A DNA stretch of 53,045 bases from Cupriavidus basilensis (GTDB lineage: Bacteria; Pseudomonadota; Gammaproteobacteria; Burkholderiales; Burkholderiaceae), in contig NZ_JARJLM010000578.1 in the NCBI RefSeq assembly GCF_029335485.1, forward strand, positions 1 to 53,045. Reading direction: 5' to 3'. The stretch's first letter is position 1. The number at the start of each line of letters is the position of its first letter. This document shows, piece after piece, positions 7,887 through 16,300 of this stretch. The position numbers were made by a program, and so were the translations under genes. The notes beneath the pieces were generated by a model. That model was not told where the DNA came from. It saw nothing but the letters and a program-made list of their open reading frames with translations, and did no database searches.

Positions 7887-8336
7887 ATGAAGGTTCTCAT
7901 GCTGCACGGCATCAACCACAATATGTTCGGCAAGCGCGACCCCAAGCAGTACGGGACCATCACGCTGGCGGAAATCGACGCGAAACTGCAGGCACTTGGC
8001 CAGGAGCTGGGCGCCGAGGTGGACAGCTTCCAGACCAACAGTGAAGGGGCGATGTGCGAACGCATCCACCAGGCCTATGCGGAGGGCGTCGATGCCGTGC
8101 TGATCAATGCGGGGGCCTGGACGCACTACAGCTACGGGATCCGCGATGCACTGGCGATCCTGACGGTGCCAGTGGTCGAACTGCATATGTCCAACATCCA
8201 CGCGCGCGAGGCATTTCGTCATCAATCGGTCTTCGCGGAAATCATCCTGGGTCAGATATCGGGCTTTGGCGTGGACAGCTACCTGCTGGCCCTGCGCGCC
8301 GCGGTGTCAGCCGCGCAAGCCGCACGGCAGGCCTGA
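7887..8336 (+). CDS. AroQ-like type II 3-dehydroquinate dehydratase family protein
   Basis: A 149-residue flavodoxin-like type II dehydroquinase. The family's functional positions are kept: Arg and Tyr in GKRDPKQYG, Asn in INAGAW, His in WTHYS, HMSN and the Arg of AREAFRHQS. The surrounding residues are unusual, with GINHNMFG in place of GPNLNLLG and NAGAWTHYSYGIRDAL in place of NPGAYTHTSVALRDAL. The enzyme may therefore dehydrate 3-dehydroquinate in a catabolic setting or act on an analogue. AAAAGGAG precedes the ATG. It is 63 bases after the AroE-like gene and appears to be the last gene of the operon; the remnant at 8340 starts immediately after its stop. Confidence 0.88.
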   Translation: MKVLMLHGINHNMFGKRDPKQYGTITLAEIDAKLQALGQELGAEVDSFQTNSEGAMCERIHQAYAEGVDAVLINAGAWTHYSYGIRDALAILTVPVVELHMSNIHAREAFRHQSVFAEIILGQISGFGVDSYLLALRAAVSAAQAARQA

Positions 8337-8339
8337 TCT

Positions 8340-8670
8340 TCATTCGGTCTGCTGGATTCGCTTGTCGCCGCGCCCGGCGCGGCTGTCGGCCGGCGGCGGC
8401 GCATCCGTCGCGTACTTGCCGCTGAGTACACCGCGTGCCAGCGGGCTGTACGAAACGACGCCAAGCCCATAGCGGGCCGCTGCCGGCAATTGCTCCACCT
8501 CCGCGGTGCGGAGCGGTTCGCTGGCGACGGGCCTGTCCATGCTGAATGCATCGGCAAGGCGCACGATGTCGGCAAGGCGCCAACCGCGGAAATTGGATGC
8601 GCCGAAGTACCGGAGCTTGCCCTGGCGGATCAGGTCGCCGACAGCCCGCCCCCCTCCTCCAGCGGCGCCT
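8340..8670 (-). pseudogene. Aldo-keto reductase remnant (frameshifted and truncated at both ends)
   Basis: On the minus strand the sequence reads RAVGDLIRQGKLRYFGASNF, then LADAFSMD and YGLGVVSYSPLARGVLSGKY, then RAGRGDKRIQQTE. These are the middle blocks of the Tas/YghZ-type aldo-keto reductases. Upstream, APLEE of the usual PLEETL helix is in another frame, so a frameshift falls in the G-run near 8647-8660. The N-terminal barrel with the catalytic tetrad is missing. The C-terminus stops at QTE, immediately beside the aroQ-like stop, where the family would normally continue for about 100 residues. I read it as a dead fragment left by a rearrangement at about 8337. Confidence 0.75.
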
Positions 8671-8867
8671 CGGCGAGCGTGAAGTCCCGGGGCAGCAACG
8701 ACCGTTCGGGCCGCACTCTCCGCCTTCGCGCTTTCGCATACACTGTGCGCTCAAACAAGAATGGGTACATTCCGGCTGTCGCTCAACCGGCTCGGGGCGC
8801 AAGCACGCGAGACATTGGTTGACAGCAGGATTCCCGCACATTCCCCCGGAAAACTGGAGAAAGACGC

Positions 8868-9731
8868 ATGAAAGCCTGGATCGCAAGGACCGTTGGCGCG
8901 CTTGGCTGCGCGATGGCATTCCTGGCAGGTCCGGCGTGCGCCGCGGACACGGCGACGCTAACCATTGCCGCTGGTACGCAACAGCGCAGCTGGACGCTCG
9001 ATGGACTGCTGACCGACCGTCGCCTGACCGATGTGACGGTGGACGACGACAACCTGAAACGCCGCCTGACGTTCAAGGCGATCCCCCTGGCGGCCCTGCT
9101 GCGCGGCATGCCGGTGACGGCCGACGCGAGTGCGACGACCGCGGCCAGCGACGGCTATATTTCCCACCTGCCGATGCGCCTGCTGCTGGCCGATCGCACC
9201 GACGAGCCGCGCGCCTGGCTGGCGGTGGAAAATCCCGCCGCACCCTGGCCGACGCTCAAGGGCCAGGACATCGGGCCGTTCCGTCTGATCTGGACAGTGC
9301 CGTCGGGCCACGCCGCCGCCGTGGTCAACGAGAGCCTCTGGACCTACAGCATCGTGCGCATCGACATCACCGCATCGCCTGCCGAGCGCTTTGCGGCCAT
9401 CCGGCCCGCCCCCGGCCTGCCGGCCGACGGACCGGTCATGCGCGGCTTCGCGACATTCCAGCGCGTTTGCTTTTCGTGCCATTCCCTCAACCGGGTCGGC
9501 GACGCCCACCTTGGCCCCGATCTGAACGTGCCGTACAGCCCGGTCGAGTATCTGGGCGACGACAAGCTGGCCAGCCTGATCCGCGATCCGCAGTCGCTGC
9601 GCTGGTGGCCCAACGCGCGCATGTCGGCGATCGACGAAAAAACGCTGCCCGACGCCGACCTGAAGGACTTGCTGGCCTATCTGCGGCATATGGCCGGACG
9701 CAAGGTGGCGGCGTCTGCTGCCGGCTCCTGA
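8868..9731 (+). CDS. Exported SUOX-fold domain fused to a c-type cytochrome domain
   Basis: A 287-residue protein. A Sec signal peptide (MKAWIARTVGALGCAMAFLAGPACA, about 25 residues) is followed by a domain resembling the oxidoreductase molybdopterin-binding (sulfite oxidase-like) fold: SWTLDGLLTDRRL, FKAIPLAALLRGM, DGYISHLPMRLLLAD and RAWLAVENP. I see no cysteine that could bind molybdenum in this part, so it probably does not hold the cofactor. From about residue 200 there is a monohaem cytochrome c domain with CFSCH and a probable Met ligand in ARMSAIDEKTL. The likely role is periplasmic electron transfer; no molybdoenzyme partner is nearby. GGAGAAAG precedes the ATG. Confidence 0.82.
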   Translation: MKAWIARTVGALGCAMAFLAGPACAADTATLTIAAGTQQRSWTLDGLLTDRRLTDVTVDDDNLKRRLTFKAIPLAALLRGMPVTADASATTAASDGYISHLPMRLLLADRTDEPRAWLAVENPAAPWPTLKGQDIGPFRLIWTVPSGHAAAVVNESLWTYSIVRIDITASPAERFAAIRPAPGLPADGPVMRGFATFQRVCFSCHSLNRVGDAHLGPDLNVPYSPVEYLGDDKLASLIRDPQSLRWWPNARMSAIDEKTLPDADLKDLLAYLRHMAGRKVAASAAGS

Positions 9732-10143
9732 ACTGCATCGAGCAGACAAGCGGGCGAGCTACTGGAAAGATCCGCCCTTCTGCCGGCGCTCCCGCATCGG
9801 ATCTCCTGGTACGAAGCAGACGGCAGGGCCGCCTTGCCCAGGGTAGCGAGCACGCCACTGGTGAGGACGCTTGCGCTCCCATTCACGCGCACCTGGTTGA
9901 TGGGCACAAGGACACGGCCAACACCGCAAGCCGGCGCATCGGTCATGGCTTGCCTGCCTGGCTGGGAAATTTGCCCAAGGCCGGCCAACCGCCAGTGTCC
10001 CGAACAGTGGACTTGGGACGCGCACCGCCCAACGACGTGCCGCGCCCAAGCAGATACTGGAGATCCTGGGTGCTCCCTGCGCCGTTCTCCAGCGCCTGGG
10101 CGGCGTGCAGCACCTTGTCGGGCCCCACGCGGCCACCCCGGAA
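9732..10143. other. Intergenic stretch without a convincing gene
   Basis: About 410 bases between the cytochrome gene and the minus-strand small gene at 10144. On the minus strand a 61-codon frame from a GTG at 10128 (MGPDKVLHAAQALENG) lies 15 bases after the small gene's stop. It continues in another frame as MTDAPACGVGRVLVPINQVRVNG down to 9677. This could be a frameshifted small gene, but the initiation sites are weak and I recognise no family, so I do not call it. Confidence 0.3.
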
Positions 10144-10434
10144 TCAGGCGCTGGCGCCTTCTTCCCCGCCACCCATCGCCATCATCTCGCTCAGCACCAG
10201 CGTCTCGTGCGCCAGGCCGGCAGCCAGCGATAGCAGGCGCCCCTGGATCTCTCCAGTCGGGTTGGCGCACGGGCCGGCGGCGGCGTAGTCGCTGGCGGCG
10301 CACAGCAGCGCATGAAGCTGCGCCGCCTTCTCGGCAGCGAGACTCAGCGGGCTCTCATTTGGCGTATGGGCGGTCACGAACATATCGGCGCCCGTGTGCT
10401 CGGCCGTGATGCCATGGCGAGTGTGCTTATGCAT
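10144..10434 (-). CDS. Small hypothetical protein
   Basis: A 96-residue protein with no signal peptide. The middle is alanine-rich and probably helical (SLAAEKAAQLHALLCAASDY; LLSLAAGLAHETLVLSEMMAMG), loosely like the small helical DUF3077/DUF6124 proteins of proteobacteria, though I cannot confirm this. The start is well supported: AGGAGG (10441-10446) lies 6 bases before the ATG. Its start codon overlaps the stop of a 36-codon ORF at 10427-10537 in ATGCATAA, so the two are probably translated as a coupled pair. Function unknown. Confidence 0.7.
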   Translation of the reverse strand: MHKHTRHGITAEHTGADMFVTAHTPNESPLSLAAEKAAQLHALLCAASDYAAAGPCANPTGEIQGRLLSLAAGLAHETLVLSEMMAMGGGEEGASA

Positions 10435-10537
10435 GGGCGGCCTCCTGCTGCGTACCGTGCAAGCGCGGCACGATGATGAGGGAGAGGGGGTCGGGAAGTG
10501 CGAAGTGCCCGGTACGGGCGAGCGAAAACTGGGGCAT
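10427..10537 (-). CDS. Putative 36-residue small protein coupled to the downstream small gene
   Basis: MPQFSLARTGHFALPDPLSL then IIVPRLHGTQQEAAHA. The ATG at 10537 has AAGGAGG 7 bases upstream, one of the strongest ribosome binding sites in the window. The TAA stop overlaps the ATG of the 96-residue gene (ATGCATAA). A consensus TTGACA lies upstream on the same strand near 10580, without an obvious -10. A hydrophobic stretch (LPDPLSLIIVPRL) could touch the membrane. It may be a true small protein or a leader that controls the next gene. No homology is recognised. Confidence 0.5.
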   Translation of the reverse strand: MPQFSLARTGHFALPDPLSLIIVPRLHGTQQEAAHA

Positions 10538-10787
10538 GGGAGTGCCTCCTTCTTGAGCGGTTTCGGACCCGCTCCCCGCTGTCAATCGGGGTGGGCGGGC
10601 GCATGACAGGGTTGACAGACCGGCAAGAAGGGACCGGCGAGCCCGAAGGCTCCCCTGCCAAGGCCCGCCCATAGGGACGTGCGAAGGCACGACGGACGAA
10701 AAAATGCCGCCTGGTTGGCGGTCGTCCGCCCTCTTGCTCGGGCTGTCAAACCCGGCCGCCGTTGTTGCAGCGGCCCGCGTAGTATAG

Positions 10788-11837
<1,050 letters not shown>

Positions 11838-11881
11838 TCCGGCGCGGGCAGTCCGGGCAAGCCCCGCACGCCCTGAACGTC

Positions 11882-12574
11882 CTAGGCGTTGAATGCATCG
11901 TCATTCAGGAAGTCGTCATTGCCCAATCCGTCATCCAGGAGCCCATTGCTCAGGCCCCCATCCGTATCGGGCGCCCCCCGCGACGAGCGGCCGTCGTTCT
12001 CGTAGTAGTTGTTGACGACGGTGGTCTCCGTCGGCATCTGCCCCATGGCGGGCTGCCCGAAGAAGCCGCCGCCGCTGCCGCTATTGCGATGGAACAGGTT
12101 CTCGATCCCCTGGAACAGGAACGCGCCGCCGGCCACGCCGGCTGCCGTCGTTGCGATACCGCCCAGCGCGCTCCCCAGGCCGCCGCTCAGGAAACCGGGC
12201 CGGGACGGCTCCGCCGGCACGGGCTGGGCCTGCTGCGGCACGGCGACAGGCGCGCTCGCCGGCGGCGGCATGACGGGGTTCGGTGCGGCGCGGCCAGCGC
12301 TATTGCCCCAGGCATTGTCCGGGTCGAGAAAGCGATTGGCGCCGCTGGACTGCGCCATCTGCAACTGACTCTGCAGCGTGGCGATCTGCGTTTTTGCCGT
12401 CGCCAGCGCATGGTCCAGCATCATGGCGCGCTGGACCAGCAGGTATGCGGCATCGGGCTGCCTGGCAACCGCGTCGGCAATGAAGGCCTCTGCCTGGGGG
12501 TCTTTCGCCCCAGCCCTGGCCTGCGTCAGCTGCGTCAAGAAGCCTTCCAGCGCTTGCATCTCTTGCGGGGTCAT
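11882..12574 (-). CDS. DUF2076 family protein
   Basis: A 230-residue protein matching the DUF2076 layout. It has an N-terminal helical block (MTPQEMQALEGFLTQLTQAR; DPQAEAFIADAVARQPDAAY; LLVQRAMMLDHALATAKTQI), a coiled segment (ATLQSQLQMAQ), a Pro/Ala linker, a glycine-rich patch (SGGLGSALGGIATTAAGVAG), and an acidic tail with FFGQPAMGQMP and LDDGLGNDDFLND. Family members are annotated as periplasmic ligand-binding sensors but are essentially uncharacterised; I see no signal peptide here. GGAGGTGCC immediately before the ATG supports the start. It converges with the proline iminopeptidase gene, 44 bases apart. Confidence 0.85.
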   Translation of the reverse strand: MTPQEMQALEGFLTQLTQARAGAKDPQAEAFIADAVARQPDAAYLLVQRAMMLDHALATAKTQIATLQSQLQMAQSSGANRFLDPDNAWGNSAGRAAPNPVMPPPASAPVAVPQQAQPVPAEPSRPGFLSGGLGSALGGIATTAAGVAGGAFLFQGIENLFHRNSGSGGGFFGQPAMGQMPTETTVVNNYYENDGRSSRGAPDTDGGLSNGLLDDGLGNDDFLNDDAFNA

Positions 12575-12872
12575 GGCACCTCCTATCCGGGTTGTCTTGT
12601 GTGCTGCCAGTCTATGGGCCGAGACTTAAGCAAGACTTAAAAAAGGCCGCTCCAAAGTGACTACCGAGCCGCGCGACCGCCTCGCGCCGGGGCCTCGGCA
12701 ACACCTTGCATTGCCAGCAGGCCTTCCGTGTCGCCACCGTTCCAGTTTCGTGGCGCGCCCAGGCTTGGCCGTTGCCGCCGGGTCACTACAGATATGCAAA
12801 CTCGAATTCCTTATTTCCCAAGGATGGGAAAAGCCTCAAGAATCGGACTGAAAGACGCTCGAGGAGACTATC

Positions 12873-13370
12873 TTGTCCGATCCATATCAATCGCTGTTCA
12901 TCGCAAACCAGCAAGCATTGGCTGCACAACCCGAAAAGGCCGTTGTCAATTTCTCGGTGGAAAGCCGCGGCGAGGACGGACTGCACCGCAAGGTCAGGAT
13001 ACGGGAGTTCACGGTGGACGTGGACGAGCCGCTTGGCCTTGGCGGCAGCGACAAGGCGGCCAGCCCGGTCGAGCTTGCCCTGGCTGCCCTGGCGACCTGC
13101 CAGGAGATCACCTACCGCCTGCATGCAGCCGCGCTCGGCATTCCCCTGAGGGATGTTTCCGTCCAGCTACAAGGCACGCTTGACCTGAGAGGCTTCTTTA
13201 GCGTTGATCCGGAGGTTCGCCCAGGCTTTACCGATATTCAAGGCACCGTGAAATTCGATAGCAGCGCGAGCCAGGATGCGCTCAAGGCGCTCAAGGAGAG
13301 CGTTGACCGGCATTGCCCGGTGCTGGATCTCTTCCGGAATCCGACCCCTGTCTCGATAGCGATCGCCTAG
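12873..13370 (+). CDS. OsmC family peroxiredoxin-like protein
   Basis: A 165-residue OsmC/Ohr-fold protein. The two family cysteines are present: one in ELALAALATCQEITYRLHAAA, the other in VDRHCPVLDLFRNPTPVSI. In the family they reduce organic hydroperoxides. The translation start is TTG at 12873, chosen because GAGGAG (12861-12866) lies 6 bases upstream and the product begins at the usual place (SDPYQSLF). The 300 bases upstream hold no gene. The group resembles OsmC-like proteins of Burkholderiales rather than the short Ohr enzymes. No LysR or MarR regulator is adjacent. Confidence 0.9.
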   Translation: MSDPYQSLFIANQQALAAQPEKAVVNFSVESRGEDGLHRKVRIREFTVDVDEPLGLGGSDKAASPVELALAALATCQEITYRLHAAALGIPLRDVSVQLQGTLDLRGFFSVDPEVRPGFTDIQGTVKFDSSASQDALKALKESVDRHCPVLDLFRNPTPVSIAIA

Positions 13371-13460
13371 CGGCGTTCAAACTGCGGGTGCGGGGAGACC
13401 ACATGCGCGGATTCGCTTTGGGCAGTGCAAAAGCTACAAAAGCTAAAAAGCTACAGAAAC

Positions 13461-13488
13461 AAAAGGCCTGCACGGATGCAGGCCTTTT
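13461..13488. terminator. Bidirectional intrinsic terminator between osmC and tRNA-Leu
   Basis: AAAAGGCCTGCA-CGGA-TGCAGGCCTTTT is a perfect 12-bp stem with a 4-base loop. On the minus strand it is followed by TTTTGTTT, directly downstream of the tRNA. On the plus strand it ends in TTTTGCTTT, after the OsmC gene. Confidence 0.85.
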
Positions 13489-13499
13489 GCTTTCAATCT

Positions 13500-13586
13500 T
13501 GGTGCCCAGGAGAGGACTCGAACCTCCACAGTGTTGCCACCGCTAGGACCTGAACCTAGTGCGTCTACCAATTTCGCCACCTGGGC
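13500..13586 (-). tRNA. tRNA-Leu (anticodon CAG)
   Basis: On the minus strand GCCCAGG (5') pairs with CCTGGGC (3'), followed by A and an encoded CCA. The anticodon stem CTAGG/CCTAG encloses the loop TTCAGGT, giving CAG, which reads CUG leucine codons. The variable arm GGTGGCAACACT is long, as in a class II tRNA. The T arm is GGAGG-TTCGAGT-CCTCT. The length is 87 bases with CCA. A strong terminator follows at 13461-13488. Confidence 0.97.
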
Positions 13587-13773
13587 AAGGTGAGCTGCGC
13601 ATTTTACCCAACCAATCGAAATTTGCAAGCGCTGCGCATGCGGGATCGGAAGAAAATTCGCACCGCGTCCCGCAGGCACTCCAGGCCCGCGTGCATGGCG
13701 ATGCTTCAGGAAGTTTGCGAGAATCCCGCCTGAGCAGGCTATCCACGAACCACCAGGCGAACGAGAACGATCG

Positions 13774-14115
13774 ATGAGCAGCGAACTACAGGTTGAAGAC
13801 CTTCAAATCGGCGACGGCAAGGCCGTGGTCAAAGGCGCCTTGATCACCACCCAGTACAGCGGCTTCCTGGAGGACGGCACCAGGTTCGACTCCTCCTACG
13901 ATCGCGGCAAGCCCTTCCAGTGCGTGATCGGCAGCGGGCGCGTGATCAAGGGCTGGGATCAGGGGCTGATGGGCATGAAAGCCGGCGGCAAGCGCAAGCT
14001 CTTCGTACCCGCCCACCTGGCGTATGGCGAGCGGCAGGTCGGCGAGCATATCAAGCCGAACGCCAACCTGATCTTCGAGATCGAGCTGCTGGAAGTGCTG
14101 ACGCGGGACGATTGA
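13774..14115 (+). CDS. FKBP-type peptidyl-prolyl cis-trans isomerase
   Basis: A 113-residue single-domain FKBP, the usual length for the short cytoplasmic type. Signature blocks are present: QYSGFLEDGTRFDSSYDRGKPF, with the conserved Tyr and Phe-Asp of the binding pocket; VIGSGRVIKGWDQGLMGMKAGGKR with the Trp at the pocket base; and PAHLAYGERQVGEHIKPNANLIFEIELLEV. It catalyses prolyl bond isomerisation during folding. No signal peptide or trigger-factor domains. It stands alone and is convergent with the diguanylate cyclase gene. Confidence 0.96.
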   Translation: MSSELQVEDLQIGDGKAVVKGALITTQYSGFLEDGTRFDSSYDRGKPFQCVIGSGRVIKGWDQGLMGMKAGGKRKLFVPAHLAYGERQVGEHIKPNANLIFEIELLEVLTRDD

Positions 14116-14158
14116 GCGCGCAAGGCCCGGCGCGTTACGGCACCACTCGCTCCGCTCC

Positions 14159-14175
14159 CCGGGATGAGATCCCGG
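14159..14175. terminator. Hairpin between convergent FKBP and diguanylate cyclase genes
   Basis: CCGGGAT-GAG-ATCCCGG is a perfect 7-bp stem with a 3-base loop in the 114-base gap between two convergent genes. The U-tract is poor on both strands (ATTTC on plus), so termination activity is uncertain. Confidence 0.4.
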
Positions 14176-14229
14176 ATTTCGCCGCGTGACCGCAGCCGCC
14201 GGGAGCCACCGGAAGCCACCAGACGCCAT

Positions 14230-15585
14230 TCAGCCATCCGCGAGATGAACGCGATTGCGCCCGGCCGCTTTCGCCCTGTACAGCGCCACGTCGGCCGCCT
14301 CGACCAGTTCGTCGGCCAACCTTTCCCACCGCAGCGCGGCGCAGCCGGCGCTGACCGTGACGTATCCGGCGGGAGCCGGGGCGTCGAGTCTCAACCGCAT
14401 CACCGCCTGGGTCGCTTGCGCCGCGATTTCGGATGCGCCATGCAGATCGGTGTCCGGCAGCACGATGGCAAACTCCTCTCCGCCGTAGCGGCAGACGAAG
14501 TCCGCCGGACGCCGGACGACTCCGGCCAGGGCCGATGCCACGGCGACCAGGCAGGCATCTCCCTTGGGGTGCCCCAGGGCGTCGTTGTAGCGCTTGAAAT
14601 GATCGACATCGATCATGATCAGCGACAGCGGCAGATTCCCGCGCTTGGCGCGCTCGAATTCCTTGCCGAACTGCGCGTTGAAATAGCTGCGGTTGTAGAT
14701 CGCCGTGAGCGCGTCATGCACCGATGTCTGCAGCAACGTGACATGGGCTGCGAACAGCCGCCGGTACAGCACCGTGACTTCCCACACCAGGACGCACACC
14801 AGGACGCCCGGGGCAAACATGCTGAATACCCTGGCGAGATACCAGCCCACGCTGAACCTGGCCGCGCTCAGCAGGTTCAGGCTGGTATCGATAAGGCAGG
14901 CAAGCAGGGCGATCGATATCCATATATCGAGCACGGCGCGCAGGCGCCCGCGTAGCAGCACGACGGCAATGGCGACGACATTGAGCGCCCAGATCACCAG
15001 CGCCGTAGCATTCCTCTCATAGCCGCCCGAACTGCCCGCTACCTTGAGCGCGGATGGCAAATCGCCGTACAGGGCCAGCCCGCAAAGCGCCACGCCGACC
15101 GCGACCGGCCCGCCCACCAGCCCCCACGTCCACAGGCCGACATTCCTGGGGCGGATCAACGCTTCCCCGGACAGGTTACGCATCACCACGGCGAGAATCA
15201 CAAAGAACGGAAAGCCGCCATGCCAGAAGACCCACATCCACAGCGCGCTGTCGGGGCCGGCGCCAAAGAGGCCATCGGGCGTGAAGACGCCGGGAAACAT
15301 CATCAACTGCAAAGCCACCGCCAGCGCTGTGAAGGCGTAGGCGCCACCGAGCGCGCCCAGGATCGGCTGCCGCGTCACGGTGAATTGCGCGCTGAGCAGG
15401 AAGCTGACAATGCAGGCTGTCGTGAATACCGTCAGCGCGCACATCGGCATGAAGGGAGGCACCGCGGGCAGCGCCTGCGTTGCGCGAGGCACGGCCAGCG
15501 CGAAGACGCCCAGGATGAGCAGCGTCGTGATGCCGGCAAGCGTTGCCTGTCTGCGCGTAGCCGGCCTTACCAGGAAGCTTTCCAT
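14230..15585 (-). CDS. Membrane-bound diguanylate cyclase (MASE4-like sensor plus GGDEF)
   Basis: Eight hydrophobic segments over the first 280 residues or so (for example ITTLLILGVFALAV, TVFTTACIVSFLLSA, YAFTALAVALQLMMFPG and FWHGGFPFFVILAVVM) resemble the MASE4 membrane sensor domain. The GGDEF domain follows from about residue 290 (VHDALTAIYNRSYF, SLIMIDVDHFKRYND, GHPKGDACLVAVA). Its active-site loop is GGEEF, with the RxxD inhibitory site (RPAD) exactly five residues upstream, so it should make c-di-GMP with product inhibition. I choose the ATG at 15585 over the GTG at 15594 because GGTGGA precedes the ATG. No EAL domain. Confidence 0.92.
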   Translation of the reverse strand: MESFLVRPATRRQATLAGITTLLILGVFALAVPRATQALPAVPPFMPMCALTVFTTACIVSFLLSAQFTVTRQPILGALGGAYAFTALAVALQLMMFPGVFTPDGLFGAGPDSALWMWVFWHGGFPFFVILAVVMRNLSGEALIRPRNVGLWTWGLVGGPVAVGVALCGLALYGDLPSALKVAGSSGGYERNATALVIWALNVVAIAVVLLRGRLRAVLDIWISIALLACLIDTSLNLLSAARFSVGWYLARVFSMFAPGVLVCVLVWEVTVLYRRLFAAHVTLLQTSVHDALTAIYNRSYFNAQFGKEFERAKRGNLPLSLIMIDVDHFKRYNDALGHPKGDACLVAVASALAGVVRRPADFVCRYGGEEFAIVLPDTDLHGASEIAAQATQAVMRLRLDAPAPAGYVTVSAGCAALRWERLADELVEAADVALYRAKAAGRNRVHLADG

Positions 15586-16300
15586 GCAGTCCACCCGTAT
15601 CAGTGTCCGGAGTCACAACTTCGTTGAGTAAGTCAGCCGATAAGACGCGCGATCCGCCGTCACCAATGCTCGCAAGGCTTCAGCCTTGCTGCGCTTCGCT
15701 CCCAGGCTCCCATGCCTGCTCTACTGACTTGCCCGGTCAACGAGGTTCAGACCCAGGACACCAGCCGTCCCTCCGCGGCCGGCAGCCATCGGGTCCGGCA
15801 ACGCGAAGCGACATCCGTCGAAACGCTATCCACGCACAGGCTGTCATGCCGTGTTCCCGGCATTGCGCTGACGATTCTGCGCCACTTTGCGCTTGCACGA
15901 CAAGGGGAGCCCACTCTTCTGCCATGCGTCGGCGGCAAGGTGAAAAGACCGGAAAGACCACCTGCAAGCTAGCGTCGGCCACCGCCGCGTCGGAGCCGGC
16001 GCCTGAGCAACGGCAAAATGTTACTTAATATTCACACCAACAGGCGTACGGGACAATCCGCCAAGCCGGGCAATCGAGTGAGACTTGACCCACGCAGGCG
16101 CCCGCGGGAGCCCCCCGCTTGCCTGTTCGCAAGCCTACAATGAGTTATCCGGTGCTCTCTGCGGCGGTTTCTTGCCTGGCTACGGGCCGCCATGCGCTTA
16201 TGCATCGCCCGTCCGTTCAGCCGCGCGCCTTGCGGCATTGGCGATGCCCGATGGTCCGGCCGCATCCGGCGAAGGATAACGGCCCGGCAAAGGAGGGGCG
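15586..16300. other. 715-base divergent intergenic region
   Basis: No convincing gene. It holds a perfect hairpin at 15672-15689 (GCAAGGCT-TC-AGCCTTGC) and one AT-rich island near 16020-16035 with TAATAT as a possible -10 for the UPF0182 gene; its -35 is weak. The region separates the divergent diguanylate cyclase and UPF0182 genes and should contain both promoters. Open frames inside it are rich in rare-looking residue mixes and lack ribosome binding sites. Confidence 0.4.

Noticed and set aside
8546-10288. A 580-codon plus-strand frame over the cytochrome gene
   Set aside because: It is out of frame with the signal peptide and CFSCH motif protein, and its composition is Arg/Gly/Pro-rich noise.
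13443-13679. Minus-strand frame across the tRNA-Leu gene
   Set aside because: It reads through the tRNA and its terminator, which explain the sequence.
15603-16028. 141-codon plus-strand frame in the gap before UPF0182
   Set aside because: No ribosome site, Cys/Ser/Pro-rich composition, crosses the hairpin at 15672-15689 and resembles no family.
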